From Loktanella sp. D2R18 (GTDB lineage Bacteria; Pseudomonadota; Alphaproteobacteria; Rhodobacterales; Rhodobacteraceae), in NCBI RefSeq assembly GCF_003318235.1, contig NZ_QOCG01000031.1, forward strand, positions 62,001 through 126,000: 64,000 bases of DNA, written 5' to 3'. The translations under genes were made by a program, and so were the position numbers. Position 1 is the first letter of the stretch, and every line of letters starts with the position of its first letter. Below the pieces are notes generated by a model. The model saw only the letters and a program-made list of their open reading frames with translations. It searched no databases and had not been told where the DNA came from. Positions 9,078-18,421 of this stretch are shown here, piece after piece.

Positions 9078-10159
9078 AAAAAATCGTCAAAAAATATGGC
9101 GCATTTGAAGTTGTCCACGGGATCGATTTGGAAATCGCGTCGCAAGAATTTGTTGTGTTGGTGGGGCCTTCGGGCTGCGGGAAGTCCACGACATTACGGA
9201 TGATTGCTGGGCTAGAGGAAATCTCTGGCGGCACATTAAAAATTGGTGATCGCGTGATGAACCGTGTGGCCCCCAAAGACCGTGATGTAGCGATGGTGTT
9301 CCAAAACTACGCGCTTTACCCGCATTTATCTGTGTCCGAAAACATCGCCTTTGGCTTGCGTATTCGGAAGGTAAAAAAGGAACAAATTGCTGAATCAGTG
9401 TCTGATGTTGCGGGCATTTTGGGATTGACAGATTACCTTGATCGGCGCCCGGCTGATTTATCGGGTGGGCAACGCCAACGTGTTGCAATGGGACGTGCGA
9501 TTGTGCGCCACCCCGAAGTCTTCTTGTTCGACGAACCGCTGTCCAACCTTGATGCCAAATTGCGCACGCAGATGCGCGCCGAAATCAAACGCCTTCACAA
9601 GCGTTTGGGCGTAACGAGTGTTTATGTTACCCATGATCAGGTCGAAGCCATGACATTGGCTGATCGGATTGTCGTCATGTGCGACGGTCGGATCGAACAA
9701 ATCGGCACGCCGATGGATCTGTTTAACAACCCGATCAATACTTTTGTCGCGGGCTTTATCGGCTCTCCGCCAATGAACCAAATTGATGCAACACTGGCTT
9801 ATGATGCCAACGGACCTTTGGCTGAAATCGATGGCGTCTCTGTCCGGCTACCAGACATTCCAGGGCTAGAGCACAGCGAAGGTCGCAAAATTGTCGTCGG
9901 CATGCGCCCCGAACACATGTCGATTGCCCCGATTGATGGCGGCTCAAAATTACCTGTGACTCTTGATCTGATCGAGACCCTAGGGTCCGAGGCGCTGTTA
10001 CATACGATGGTGTCTGACAAACCCTTTGTCGCAAAGGCGGAAACCAACGGCAAAGCGATGGAGATTGAAGATGTCACCGCGCTCAGCATTGCGGCAAGCG
10101 ATATCAAAGTCTTTGACGGCGAAACGGGCATGGCCTTTGGCCACCCGGGCGCAGCATAA
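9059..10159 (+). CDS. algS: ABC importer ATP-binding subunit, AlgS/MalK type
   Basis: This is a 366-residue ATPase of the CUT1 sugar-importer class. Walker A is GPSGCGKST, the signature is LSGGQRQR, and Walker B is VFLFDEPLSNLDAKLR with the D-loop. A C-terminal regulatory (TOBE/OB) domain starts near residue 240. Size and neighbours match AlgS of Sphingomonas sp. A1, which energises alginate import through AlgM1/AlgM2. The GAGG ribosome site lies inside the end of gntR, giving translational coupling. Confidence 0.92.
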   Translation: MSGVVLEKIVKKYGAFEVVHGIDLEIASQEFVVLVGPSGCGKSTTLRMIAGLEEISGGTLKIGDRVMNRVAPKDRDVAMVFQNYALYPHLSVSENIAFGLRIRKVKKEQIAESVSDVAGILGLTDYLDRRPADLSGGQRQRVAMGRAIVRHPEVFLFDEPLSNLDAKLRTQMRAEIKRLHKRLGVTSVYVTHDQVEAMTLADRIVVMCDGRIEQIGTPMDLFNNPINTFVAGFIGSPPMNQIDATLAYDANGPLAEIDGVSVRLPDIPGLEHSEGRKIVVGMRPEHMSIAPIDGGSKLPVTLDLIETLGSEALLHTMVSDKPFVAKAETNGKAMEIEDVTALSIAASDIKVFDGETGMAFGHPGAA

Positions 10160-10171
10160 GGCGGTCTGGAT

Positions 10172-11098
10172 ATGGCAGATCACACCACTAGAATGACCCG
10201 GATCGTGGACCATCTACGCGCCAATTGGCAAATTTACGTCCTGTTGGCGCCGACAATTATCTGGTTCTTGGTTTTCTTGTATCGCCCGATGTACGGGCTG
10301 CAAATTGCGTTCAAGGACTACAGCGTTTTTCGCGGGATCGAGGGTAGCCCTTGGATCGGGTTTGAACATTTCCACACTTTGTTTGGCAGCGACCAGTTCA
10401 TTCGGGCGTTAAAAAACACGGTCATTATCAGCATGCTGACGTTGGTGTTTGGGTTCCCGATGCCAATCATCTTGGCACTGATGTTTAACGAGGTTCTGAA
10501 CCAAACCTACAAGAAGACAGTGCAGACGGTTGTTTACCTGCCGCACTTTATCTCGACCGTGATTATTTCAGGCATCGTGATTACTGCATTTTCGCCGTCT
10601 TCGGGCGTGGTCAACACGGTGCTTGATTGGCTGGGTTTTGATAAGATCTATTTCTTGACCAAACCCGAATGGTTCCGCCCGATCTTTATCGGGTCTGGCA
10701 TTTGGCAAGAGGCTGGGTTTAGCTCCATCGTGTTTCTGGCCGCCATCGCCGGGGTGAACCCTTCACTGTATGAAAGTGCCGTGGTGGACGGTGCGTCGCG
10801 CTGGCAGATGATGTGGAAAATCACCATTCCATCAATCATGCCGACGATCATCATTATGCTGATCATTCGCATCGGTAACCTGCTTGAGGTCGGGTTTGAG
10901 CTGATCATCCTGCTGTACCAACCCGCCACCTACCAAACCGCCGATGTCGTGAACACCTACATCTACCGACAAGGTTTGCAGGTCGGTCAATATGATCTGG
11001 CCGCTGCGGCGGGTCTATTTAACGCTGTTGTTGCCTTTGTTCTGGTGATGACCGCGAACACAATTTCCAAGCGCTATTCGCGCACATCACTGTGGTAG
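10172..11098 (+). CDS. algM1: ABC permease, AlgM1/LplB type
   Basis: The protein has 308 residues and six membrane segments. The N-terminal signature IYVLLAPTIIWFLVFLYRPM YGLQIAFKDY is typical of the LplB/AlgM1 branch of oligosaccharide permeases. The EAA coupling loop is ESAVVDGASRWQMMWKITIP. It pairs with AlgM2 to form the inner-membrane channel for alginate oligosaccharides. It follows algS by 12 bp. Confidence 0.9.
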   Translation: MADHTTRMTRIVDHLRANWQIYVLLAPTIIWFLVFLYRPMYGLQIAFKDYSVFRGIEGSPWIGFEHFHTLFGSDQFIRALKNTVIISMLTLVFGFPMPIILALMFNEVLNQTYKKTVQTVVYLPHFISTVIISGIVITAFSPSSGVVNTVLDWLGFDKIYFLTKPEWFRPIFIGSGIWQEAGFSSIVFLAAIAGVNPSLYESAVVDGASRWQMMWKITIPSIMPTIIIMLIIRIGNLLEVGFELIILLYQPATYQTADVVNTYIYRQGLQVGQYDLAAAAGLFNAVVAFVLVMTANTISKRYSRTSLW

Positions 11099-11109
11099 GG
11101 GAATAGAAA

Positions 11110-11991
11110 ATGGCGAACATGAATCTCTATTCGCGCGGTGACAAAGGCTTTGTCATAGCCAACATGATCTTGATTGGGCTGTTCGCGCTGTCAACGCTGT
11201 ACCCGTTCATCTATATCGCGTCGCTATCGCTTAGCTCTGGGTTTGCAGCGCAAGCGGGAACCGTGGTGCTGACACCTGTTGATATGACCTTTGCCGCCTA
11301 TGGCAAGGTTCTGTCTGAACCACAGTTCTGGATATCGTATCGCAATACGTTCATCTACACGATTGGCGGCACGGTGATGAGCCTGATCATCATCATTCCG
11401 GGCGCTTACGCTTTGTCACGCCCCCAACTTTACGGTCGCCGTTTTTGGAACCTGATGGTGGCATTCACCATGTGGTTTAACGCCGGACTGATCCCGTTTT
11501 TCTTGAACATGCGCGACCTACACCTGCTGGATAGCTATTTCGGGATCATCATCGCCTTTGCCTGCAACGCGTTTAACATCATCTTGCTGCGCAACTTTTT
11601 TGAAAGCATCCCTGCATCCTTTGAAGAAGCTGCACGCATGGATGGCGCGAATGATTTTCAGGTACTGCGCAAGGTCTACATCCCGCTGTCCAAACCCGCG
11701 ATCGCGACAGTCACGCTGTTTTGCATTGTTGCACGCTGGAACGGGTTCTTTTGGGCGATGGTTCTGTTGCAAGACGAACAGAAGATCCCGCTGCAGGTCT
11801 ATCTGCGCCACGTCATTACTGAACTTTCAGATGACGAACAATTTGCGGCAACACTGATCGACGCGCCTTATTCGGTTGATACCGTCACGGCTGCGATTGT
11901 TGTCTGCTCCATCATTCCGGTTCTGCTGATCTATCCCTTTGTTCAGAAGTATTTCAACAAAGGCATCCTTTTGGGAGGGGTGAAAGAGTGA
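11110..11991 (+). CDS. algM2: ABC permease, AlgM2/LplC type
   Basis: The protein has 293 residues, the same length as AlgM2 of strain A1, and six membrane segments. The EAA coupling loop is FEEAARMDGANDFQVLRKVY. The start follows an AGGGGAAT site 11 bp after algM1. It is the second half of the membrane channel. The solute-binding gene follows immediately. Confidence 0.9.
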   Translation: MANMNLYSRGDKGFVIANMILIGLFALSTLYPFIYIASLSLSSGFAAQAGTVVLTPVDMTFAAYGKVLSEPQFWISYRNTFIYTIGGTVMSLIIIIPGAYALSRPQLYGRRFWNLMVAFTMWFNAGLIPFFLNMRDLHLLDSYFGIIIAFACNAFNIILLRNFFESIPASFEEAARMDGANDFQVLRKVYIPLSKPAIATVTLFCIVARWNGFFWAMVLLQDEQKIPLQVYLRHVITELSDDEQFAATLIDAPYSVDTVTAAIVVCSIIPVLLIYPFVQKYFNKGILLGGVKE

Positions 11992-12035
11992 TCCGGATAA
12001 CGACGTCGAACGAAACTGCATAATTGGAGGTAACT

Positions 12036-13583
12036 ATGCGTAAAATGAAACTGGCTTCGGCCATCTTGATGACCACGGCGATTGCGCCAGTGGCACATGC
12101 GGACGGGCATCTGCAAATTGTGGATGAACCCCTCGAGCTGACGATCCACATGCACTGGCCACGTGCACAGGGCTACAACGAAGAATATCCGGTCGAATTG
12201 GCTGCCCGCGAGATGACAGGTATTCACCTGCTTGACGCGACTTCAGGCAAGAACACAACTGACCACAACGAAGCGATCAACCTGCTGTTGGCGACTGGCG
12301 ATCTGCCTGACATCGTTGGCGGCCACCGGATCAAAGATGCGGTCAACCAATACGGCCCCGAAGGCGCATTTGTACCGCTGAACGATCTCATCGAAGAACA
12401 TGCCCCACACATCAAAGCATTCTTTGACGAACGCCCCGACATTGCCCAAGCGATTTCATCGTGGGATGGCAACATGTACTACATCCCCTATCTGCCCGAT
12501 GGTAAGTTCGGCCGCGCTTACTTCATTCGCCAAGACTGGTTGGACACGCTTGGTCTAGAACAGCCGCAGGACGTGAACGAATTGTATGACGTGCTGGTTG
12601 CATTCCGCGACAATGATCCAAATGGCAATGGCCTAAAAGATGAAATCCCGATTTTTCAGCGTCAGTGGGAAGAACTGATCCGCTATGTGACCCTCTGGGA
12701 TGGCCGTTCCAGTGGCTCTGACACCTATCATGACTTTATGGTTGTGGACGGCCAGTTGCAGCACCCTTATGCGACCGAGGGCTACCGCGACGGCATGGCG
12801 CATTTGGCCAAATGGTACGCCGAAGGCTTGATCGATCCAGAAATCTTTACGCGTGGGTCCAGTTCACGTGACTATCTGTTGTCTGAAAACCTTGGTGGGA
12901 TGACCCACGATTGGTTTGCGTCAACATCAGGCTACAATGCGTCGCTTGAAGGAACGGTCGAAGGCTTTAACTTTGTGCCTTACTTGCCGCCCGCATCTAT
13001 CAGCGGTGTGCGTATGGAAGAACACCGCCGCATTCCGTTCAAACCCGACGGTTGGGCGATCAGCCACACCAATGAAAACGTCGTTGAGACAATCAAATAC
13101 TTTGATTTCTTCTTCACTGAAGAAGGCCGTTTGTTGTCGAACTTTGGTGTTGAAGGCGACACATGGAACATGATCGACGGCGAACCAGTCTTTACTGACG
13201 AGGTTCTGAATGGCGGCATCGCGGTGAACACGCAGATGTACGAAGTCGGCGCACAAATCCAGCGTGGTTACTGGCAGGACTACCGTTACGAATGGCAGTG
13301 GACAGCAGAAGCCGCCCGTGAAGGGATTGAGCTTTACGACGCGAATGATCTGCTGATCGACCAATTCTTGGGTGTGGCGTTCAACGAAGATGAACAACGC
13401 ATTTACGATCGGAACTGGACCCAAATCCAAACCTACATGCTGGAACGTCAACAGGCGTGGATTTTGGGCACGGGCGACATCGAAGCTGACTGGGACGACT
13501 ACGTCGCCCAGCTGGATCGCATGGGCTACAACGACGTGATCGCAGTGATGCAAGCCGCATACACACGTCAATACGGCAATTAA
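12036..13583 (+). CDS. algQ: Alginate-oligosaccharide-binding protein, AlgQ1/AlgQ2 type
   Basis: This is a 515-residue periplasmic binding protein. The start is the ATG at 12036, six bases after GGAGG; the frame could be extended upstream to a TTG, but that codon overlaps the ribosome site. A signal peptide (MRKMKLASAILMTTAIAPVA) is followed by Ala-His-Ala. Residues 194-203, DPNGNGLKDE, form an EF-hand-like loop at the place and with the pattern of the calcium site of AlgQ2. This, the length and the operon support alginate binding rather than a generic sugar. Confidence 0.92.
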   Translation: MRKMKLASAILMTTAIAPVAHADGHLQIVDEPLELTIHMHWPRAQGYNEEYPVELAAREMTGIHLLDATSGKNTTDHNEAINLLLATGDLPDIVGGHRIKDAVNQYGPEGAFVPLNDLIEEHAPHIKAFFDERPDIAQAISSWDGNMYYIPYLPDGKFGRAYFIRQDWLDTLGLEQPQDVNELYDVLVAFRDNDPNGNGLKDEIPIFQRQWEELIRYVTLWDGRSSGSDTYHDFMVVDGQLQHPYATEGYRDGMAHLAKWYAEGLIDPEIFTRGSSSRDYLLSENLGGMTHDWFASTSGYNASLEGTVEGFNFVPYLPPASISGVRMEEHRRIPFKPDGWAISHTNENVVETIKYFDFFFTEEGRLLSNFGVEGDTWNMIDGEPVFTDEVLNGGIAVNTQMYEVGAQIQRGYWQDYRYEWQWTAEAAREGIELYDANDLLIDQFLGVAFNEDEQRIYDRNWTQIQTYMLERQQAWILGTGDIEADWDDYVAQLDRMGYNDVIAVMQAAYTRQYGN

Positions 13584-13594
13584 GTTTCCTCCCG

Positions 13595-13623
13595 GACTGT
13601 CCGCCACATGTTGGCGGGCAGTC
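13595..13623 (+). promoter_or_regulatory. Intercistronic stem-loop after algQ
   Basis: GACTGTCCGCCA (13595-13606) pairs with TGGCGGGCAGTC (13612-13623): 12 pairs including one T-G, with a 5-base loop. No U-run follows. It lies directly after the binding-protein stop codon, a position where such structures raise binding-protein mRNA relative to downstream genes. The role is inferred. Confidence 0.6.
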
Positions 13624-13654
13624 TAAACCCTTTTGAAGACTAGGACGAATTTCG

Positions 13655-15985
13655 ATGGCTACGCGCACCACTCAAGCAGCATATTTAGACGAACCCCGTG
13701 CGGGGCGGCTCAACATTCAATACGCGCCCGATGGACAAAGCGTGACTGAAAACCCGCCCCGGTTTACATGGCTGCCCGTTGTCGCAGACGAGGCCCATTA
13801 TGTCGTGCGCGTGTCCACTGACCCAACATACCCAGCCGCGAAAACGCAGCAATTCGAAGATATCGCGCTGAATTTCTTGACGCCCGACGTCGTCTTTGAG
13901 CCGGGCAATTATCACTGGTCTTACGCCGTTTGGGATACCCAATCAAACACTGTGGCCACACAATGGAGTACCTCGCGTAGCTTTGAAGTTGCAACCGACC
14001 TGCCCCAAGTACCCTTGCCAAACCGCGTCGACCGCTATGCAAACGCCGATATGGCGCATCCGCGTCTGTGGCAAAGCCCAACTGGGCTGAAACAATTTAA
14101 AGAAGACGTGGCGAAGGACGCAGATCATTGCACATGGTCCACGTTCTACGAAAAATCTGTCCTTCCATGGATGGATCGCCCTGTGATGAAAGAACCCGCA
14201 GGCTATCCCAACCATCAGCGTGTCGCGCCCATTTGGCGCCAGACCTATATCGACTGCCAAGAACTAATCTATGCGATCCGTCATTTAGCGATTGGTGGTC
14301 ATGTCACCGATGATCCAGAAATGATTGCCCGCGCCAAAGAATGGTTGCTTGAGGCCGCAAACTGGGACACGGCTGGCGTCACATCGCGCGGGTATACCGA
14401 TGAATGGGCGTTCCGCGTGACCGATGCTTTGGCTTGGGGGTATGACTGGCTCTATAATGATATGTCGCAAGATGAACGCGACACGGTCCGCGCGGCGCTG
14501 TTGATCCGTACCCGCGAAATCGCAGATCACATCATCAAGCACGCTAATATTCACCTGTTTCCATACGACAGCCACGCGGTGCGTGCGGTGTCGGCGGTTC
14601 TAATCCCTGCTGCGATTGCCATGCTGGACGAAGAACCCGAAGCCCGTGAATGGTTGGATTATTCGATTGAATTCCTCTTCACCGTCTATTCCCCTTGGGG
14701 TGATGCCGATGGTGGCTGGGCCGAGGGTCCACACTATTGGATGACCGGCATGGCTTACCTGACCGAGGCGGCAAACCTGTTGAAACTGTTTACCGGGATC
14801 AACCTATATGAGCGTCCGTTCTTTCAGCATACCGGCGACATGCCGCTTTACACCAAAGCACCTGACACGCGCCGCGCAACGTTTGGCGACGATAGCACGA
14901 TGGGTGATCTGCCTTGCCTGAAAATTGGCTATAACCTGCGCCAGTTTGCTGGGGTCACCGGCAATGGCGCCTACCAATGGTATTATGACGAGATCAAGCG
15001 TAACGATCAGGGCACCGAAATGGCGTTCTATAACTACGGTTGGTGGGATTTCAATTTTGACGAAATGCTTTACCGGACCGACTGGCCCGTTGTGGATGCC
15101 GTGCCACCGTCTGACATTGATAAGCTAAAGTTCTTTGAAGGCATTGGTTGGACCGCGATCCAACACCGGATGGATGACCCGACGCAACATATCCAATTTG
15201 TGATGAAGTCCTCCCCGTTTGGGTCGATCAGTCACAGCCACGGCGACCAAAATGCGTTCTGCTTGGCGGCATACGGCGAAGATTTGGCTGTACAGTCGGG
15301 CTATTACGTCGCCTTTAACAGCACCATGCACCAAGAATGGCGCAAACAAACCGTGTCAAAGAACGCGATCTTGATCAACGGCAAGGGGCAATATGCGGGC
15401 CGCGACAAGTCGCTGCAAATGCAATCCACAGGCAAAATTACCGCCGCCGAGGAACGCGACGACCACGTCTATATCAAAGGCGATGCGACGGAAGCCTATA
15501 AGCTGATCACACCAGAGATCACCAAGGTTGAGCGCGAAGTGTATTTTGTGCGCGACAGCTATTTTGTGATCGTCGATAGTATCGATGCCTCTGAAGAAGT
15601 GGAAATTGAATGGCGGTTGCACGCAAACAACGCCTTTGATCTAGGCAAAAATTCTTTCCGTAACACTGGTGAACGCGCCGGATTTTACGGGCAGGTCATT
15701 TGGTCCGAAGGCACCACGCCAACCCTGACGCAAACCACCGGGTATCCGGGCGTCGATATGTCGGAAATCAAAGACCAACACGTTGGGTCATTCCTAAGTG
15801 TAAACTACACGAAATCGCGACGTCACCGGGTGGCGACATTACTTGTCCCTTACCCCAAAGATGACCCCAAACGGGTCTTTCATTTCTTGGATGACCAAGG
15901 CTATGACTGCGATCTGTATTTCACCGACGCGGACGAGAATTCGTTCAAAGTCGTCATGAAAAAGCTAGCCAGCACCGGGATATGA
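13655..15985 (+). CDS. Exolytic oligoalginate lyase, polysaccharide lyase family 15
   Basis: The protein has 776 residues without a signal peptide, so it is cytoplasmic. It has an N-terminal beta domain (about residues 10-115, ENPPRFTWLP), an alpha/alpha barrel (about 130-400) and a C-terminal heparinase II/III-like beta-sandwich (about 480-770). Length and layout match Atu3025 of Agrobacterium (PL15). The catalytic His/Tyr pair of that enzyme falls at His307 (YDSHAVRAVSA) and Tyr361 (EGPHYWMTG), with Arg310 also conserved. The enzyme cuts imported alginate oligomers exolytically to unsaturated monouronate, which opens to 4-deoxy-L-erythro-5-hexoseulose uronate (DEH). It follows the importer and precedes the DEH reductase candidate. 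Confidence 0.92.
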   Translation: MATRTTQAAYLDEPRAGRLNIQYAPDGQSVTENPPRFTWLPVVADEAHYVVRVSTDPTYPAAKTQQFEDIALNFLTPDVVFEPGNYHWSYAVWDTQSNTVATQWSTSRSFEVATDLPQVPLPNRVDRYANADMAHPRLWQSPTGLKQFKEDVAKDADHCTWSTFYEKSVLPWMDRPVMKEPAGYPNHQRVAPIWRQTYIDCQELIYAIRHLAIGGHVTDDPEMIARAKEWLLEAANWDTAGVTSRGYTDEWAFRVTDALAWGYDWLYNDMSQDERDTVRAALLIRTREIADHIIKHANIHLFPYDSHAVRAVSAVLIPAAIAMLDEEPEAREWLDYSIEFLFTVYSPWGDADGGWAEGPHYWMTGMAYLTEAANLLKLFTGINLYERPFFQHTGDMPLYTKAPDTRRATFGDDSTMGDLPCLKIGYNLRQFAGVTGNGAYQWYYDEIKRNDQGTEMAFYNYGWWDFNFDEMLYRTDWPVVDAVPPSDIDKLKFFEGIGWTAIQHRMDDPTQHIQFVMKSSPFGSISHSHGDQNAFCLAAYGEDLAVQSGYYVAFNSTMHQEWRKQTVSKNAILINGKGQYAGRDKSLQMQSTGKITAAEERDDHVYIKGDATEAYKLITPEITKVEREVYFVRDSYFVIVDSIDASEEVEIEWRLHANNAFDLGKNSFRNTGERAGFYGQVIWSEGTTPTLTQTTGYPGVDMSEIKDQHVGSFLSVNYTKSRRHRVATLLVPYPKDDPKRVFHFLDDQGYDCDLYFTDADENSFKVVMKKLASTGI

Positions 15986-16061
15986 TCCCGAAGGCATACC
16001 TACAACGCGGCGGTTCTGGATTATCAGAAACGCCGGTAAATTTTTAAAACTGGAGAGAAAA

Positions 16062-16808
16062 ATGAAACTTCAAGGCAAAACAGCAATCGTAACGGGCGGC
16101 GGTCGTGATATCGGGCGCGCATGTGCGCTGGAACTCGCGGCACAGGGTGCAAATGTTGCGATCAACTATCATTCCAGCTCTGAAGGTGCGGATTCTGCGG
16201 TCGCAGAAATCAAAGCCGCTGGCGGCAATGCATTTGCCCTTCAAGGCGACATGACAAGCGAAGCAGACGTCAAAGAACTAGTCGCGAAAACAGTTGCTGA
16301 ATTTGGCAAGGTCGACAATCTCATGCACGTCACAGGCGGCATCGTTGCGCGCGTTCAAATGAATGACATGACGCTTGACCACTGGAACAAAGTGATGACG
16401 TTGAACACAACATCGTTCATGTTGGCTGTGCGCGAATGCCTGCCACATATGGGTGCGGGATCTTCAATCGTGGCAATGGCGTCCCAAGCAGGCCGTGATG
16501 GCGGCGGACCGGGTTCCAGCGCTTATGCGGCTTCAAAAGGTGCGGTCATGACATTGACACGCAGCATGGCCAAAGAATTGGGTCCAAACATCCGCGTCAA
16601 CTCTCTTTGCCCAGGTATGATCGACACTGATTTCCACAATGTGTTCACCAAACCGGAAGTCCGCACACATGTTGCGAACGTAACACCGCTAAAACGCGAA
16701 GGTCTTTCCGAAGATGTCGCCAAAGCCGCTGTGTTCCTCGCATCTGACGAAGCTGCGTTCATTACCGGCACAAACGTTGATATCAATGGCGGCATGCTGT
16801 TCTCTTAA
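16062..16808 (+). CDS. SDR-family reductase, probable DEH (4-deoxy-5-hexoseulose uronate) reductase
   Basis: This is a 248-residue classical short-chain dehydrogenase. The cofactor motif is TGGGRDIG and the catalytic set is Ser in MASQAGRDGG with YAASK. NYHSSSEGA after strand two suggests NADPH preference because it lacks an acidic residue. In alginate degraders an SDR next to the PL15 lyase reduces DEH to 2-keto-3-deoxygluconate, and the order lyase-SDR here matches. A strong terminator 18 bp downstream makes it the last gene of the operon. The specific substrate is inferred from context. Confidence 0.85.
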   Translation: MKLQGKTAIVTGGGRDIGRACALELAAQGANVAINYHSSSEGADSAVAEIKAAGGNAFALQGDMTSEADVKELVAKTVAEFGKVDNLMHVTGGIVARVQMNDMTLDHWNKVMTLNTTSFMLAVRECLPHMGAGSSIVAMASQAGRDGGGPGSSAYAASKGAVMTLTRSMAKELGPNIRVNSLCPGMIDTDFHNVFTKPEVRTHVANVTPLKREGLSEDVAKAAVFLASDEAAFITGTNVDINGGMLFS

Positions 16809-16825
16809 GAACGCCATAAACGACT

Positions 16826-16854
16826 AAAACAGCCCCGTTTCATGGGGCTGTTTT
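16826..16854 (+). terminator. Rho-independent terminator of the alginate operon
   Basis: A perfect 11-bp inverted repeat, AAAACAGCCCC (16826-16836) and GGGGCTGTTTT (16844-16854), has a 7-base loop and ends in a T-run. The A-run at its 5' side lets it act on both strands. This is the clearest terminator in the window. Confidence 0.9.
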
Positions 16855-16859
16855 CACCA

Positions 16860-18245
16860 ATGCGGGCCATAGGGCCTTTGGATATCACTGCAATGCAGTC
16901 GCTCACACCCAGCACAGGTACAGTCTTGCAAATGGCTTGGCCATTGACGCTTAAGGCGATGATGCTGCACGGCATTATCGTGATTGACGCCTATTTAGTG
17001 TCTGGTTTGGGTGAACAGGCGCTCGCAGCGATGGGATTGGCTGCATCGTTGGGCGGGGTGTTGCTTGGTGTGCTTTTTGCCTTTTCAAGCGCGACGCAAA
17101 TCCGATTGGCGCAAGCCTTTGGGTCGGGCAGGCCGGTGGCGCTTAAAACCGGGTTTTACGCGGGTATCATCATTAACCTTGTGATGGCGTCGATTGGATT
17201 GGTCTTGGTACTGATCTTTGGTGACCGGATCATCACTGCGTTTGCGCACACCCCAGACATCGCGACCCAAGCCCAAGCCTACTTGCACGTCTTTCTACTG
17301 GTGGTTTTGATAGAGGCTGTCGGCCAGTGTCTGGGTAGTTTTTTCAACGGTTGCGGCAATACAAAGACCCCGTTCTATAGCTATTTGATCGCATTGCCTG
17401 TGAACGTGACCGTCAGTGTGGTTCTGATCCATGGGCTTTATGGGTTGCCCGAACTCGGTGTGGTTGGCGCGGCCGTGGGGACCGTCGTTGCCGCTGTCAC
17501 ACGCACCATTTTTATGGGGGTGCATTTTTATAATGACACCTGTGGGTACCGCGATGTGGCAGGCTGGCTACACGCGACCCTATTTATCTCACTCAAACGG
17601 CATCTGAAATTTGCCGCCCCGATTGCGGGCACATTTGTCAGCATGACGTTGGCGACCAACGTCTGCGCGTTGATCTATGCTAAGATGAACATCAACGCCT
17701 TTGCTGCGATGACACTTATTGCGCCTTGGGTTCAGGTTGCTGGCACCTTTGGGATCGCGTGGGCGCAAGCAACGGGCATCACCGTCGCCCAATTGCTTGC
17801 CAAAGACACACCAGGCGACGCGCTTGACGAATTTCTTAGCCGCGCGTGGCGCATGGCCTTTGTCGCGGCAGGCGTCGTGTCGGTGACCTATCTTATCTTA
17901 TGTCTCGCGTCGGGCCGCCTCTATGCGGACCTCCAAGACGAAACGCGGGCCGCATTGTTCAGCTTTCTGCCTGTTTTACTGCTTTTGCCGTTCCCCAAGG
18001 GATCCAACGCGATCTGCGGGCAATCGCTGCGGGCGGGTGGCGATACCCTGTATGTAATGCATATTTTCATTGTCGGGTCATGGTTGTGCAAAGTGCCGCT
18101 AACGGTGCTTTTTGTTGTTTACCTTGAATTACCCGTGTTTTGGGTCTTTTCGCTGTTCCTCGCCGAAGAGCTTGTCAAATTTCCTTTGTTCCATCTGCGG
18201 TTTTACAGCGGGAAATGGAAATTAGGCGGGAAAGACGACGAATAG
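16860..18245 (+). CDS. MATE-family multidrug/metabolite exporter
   Basis: The protein has about 461 residues and 12 membrane segments in two six-helix halves. Typical stretches are MAWPLTLKAMMLHGIIVIDA and QCLGSFFNGCGNTKTPF. MATE proteins export cationic drugs or metabolites with H+ or Na+. The longest frame begins at 16842, inside the terminator hairpin, so that start is unlikely. I use ATG 16860; ATG 16893 (MQSLTPSTG) is also possible, and neither has a strong ribosome site. Substrate unknown. Confidence 0.85.
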   Translation: MRAIGPLDITAMQSLTPSTGTVLQMAWPLTLKAMMLHGIIVIDAYLVSGLGEQALAAMGLAASLGGVLLGVLFAFSSATQIRLAQAFGSGRPVALKTGFYAGIIINLVMASIGLVLVLIFGDRIITAFAHTPDIATQAQAYLHVFLLVVLIEAVGQCLGSFFNGCGNTKTPFYSYLIALPVNVTVSVVLIHGLYGLPELGVVGAAVGTVVAAVTRTIFMGVHFYNDTCGYRDVAGWLHATLFISLKRHLKFAAPIAGTFVSMTLATNVCALIYAKMNINAFAAMTLIAPWVQVAGTFGIAWAQATGITVAQLLAKDTPGDALDEFLSRAWRMAFVAAGVVSVTYLILCLASGRLYADLQDETRAALFSFLPVLLLLPFPKGSNAICGQSLRAGGDTLYVMHIFIVGSWLCKVPLTVLFVVYLELPVFWVFSLFLAEELVKFPLFHLRFYSGKWKLGGKDDE

Positions 18246-18421
18246 CGATCCCCATACAAAGATGGCGTTTACGCAAATTTCACTCCGACGCTGTAGCTTC
18301 ACTTTATAGCATGTGCTCGCTGGCTGCGCGTGTTGTGTGAATTGAATGCAAGAGGCGAATTCTTGAATGCATACTCTTTCGTCTACGAACAACCCTGCCG
18401 GATCAGCGGTTTGAGGATACA

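Noticed and set aside
12927-13607. 226-codon minus-strand frame opposite algQ
   Set aside because: The plus strand carries the binding-protein motifs including the calcium loop; the antisense frame has none.
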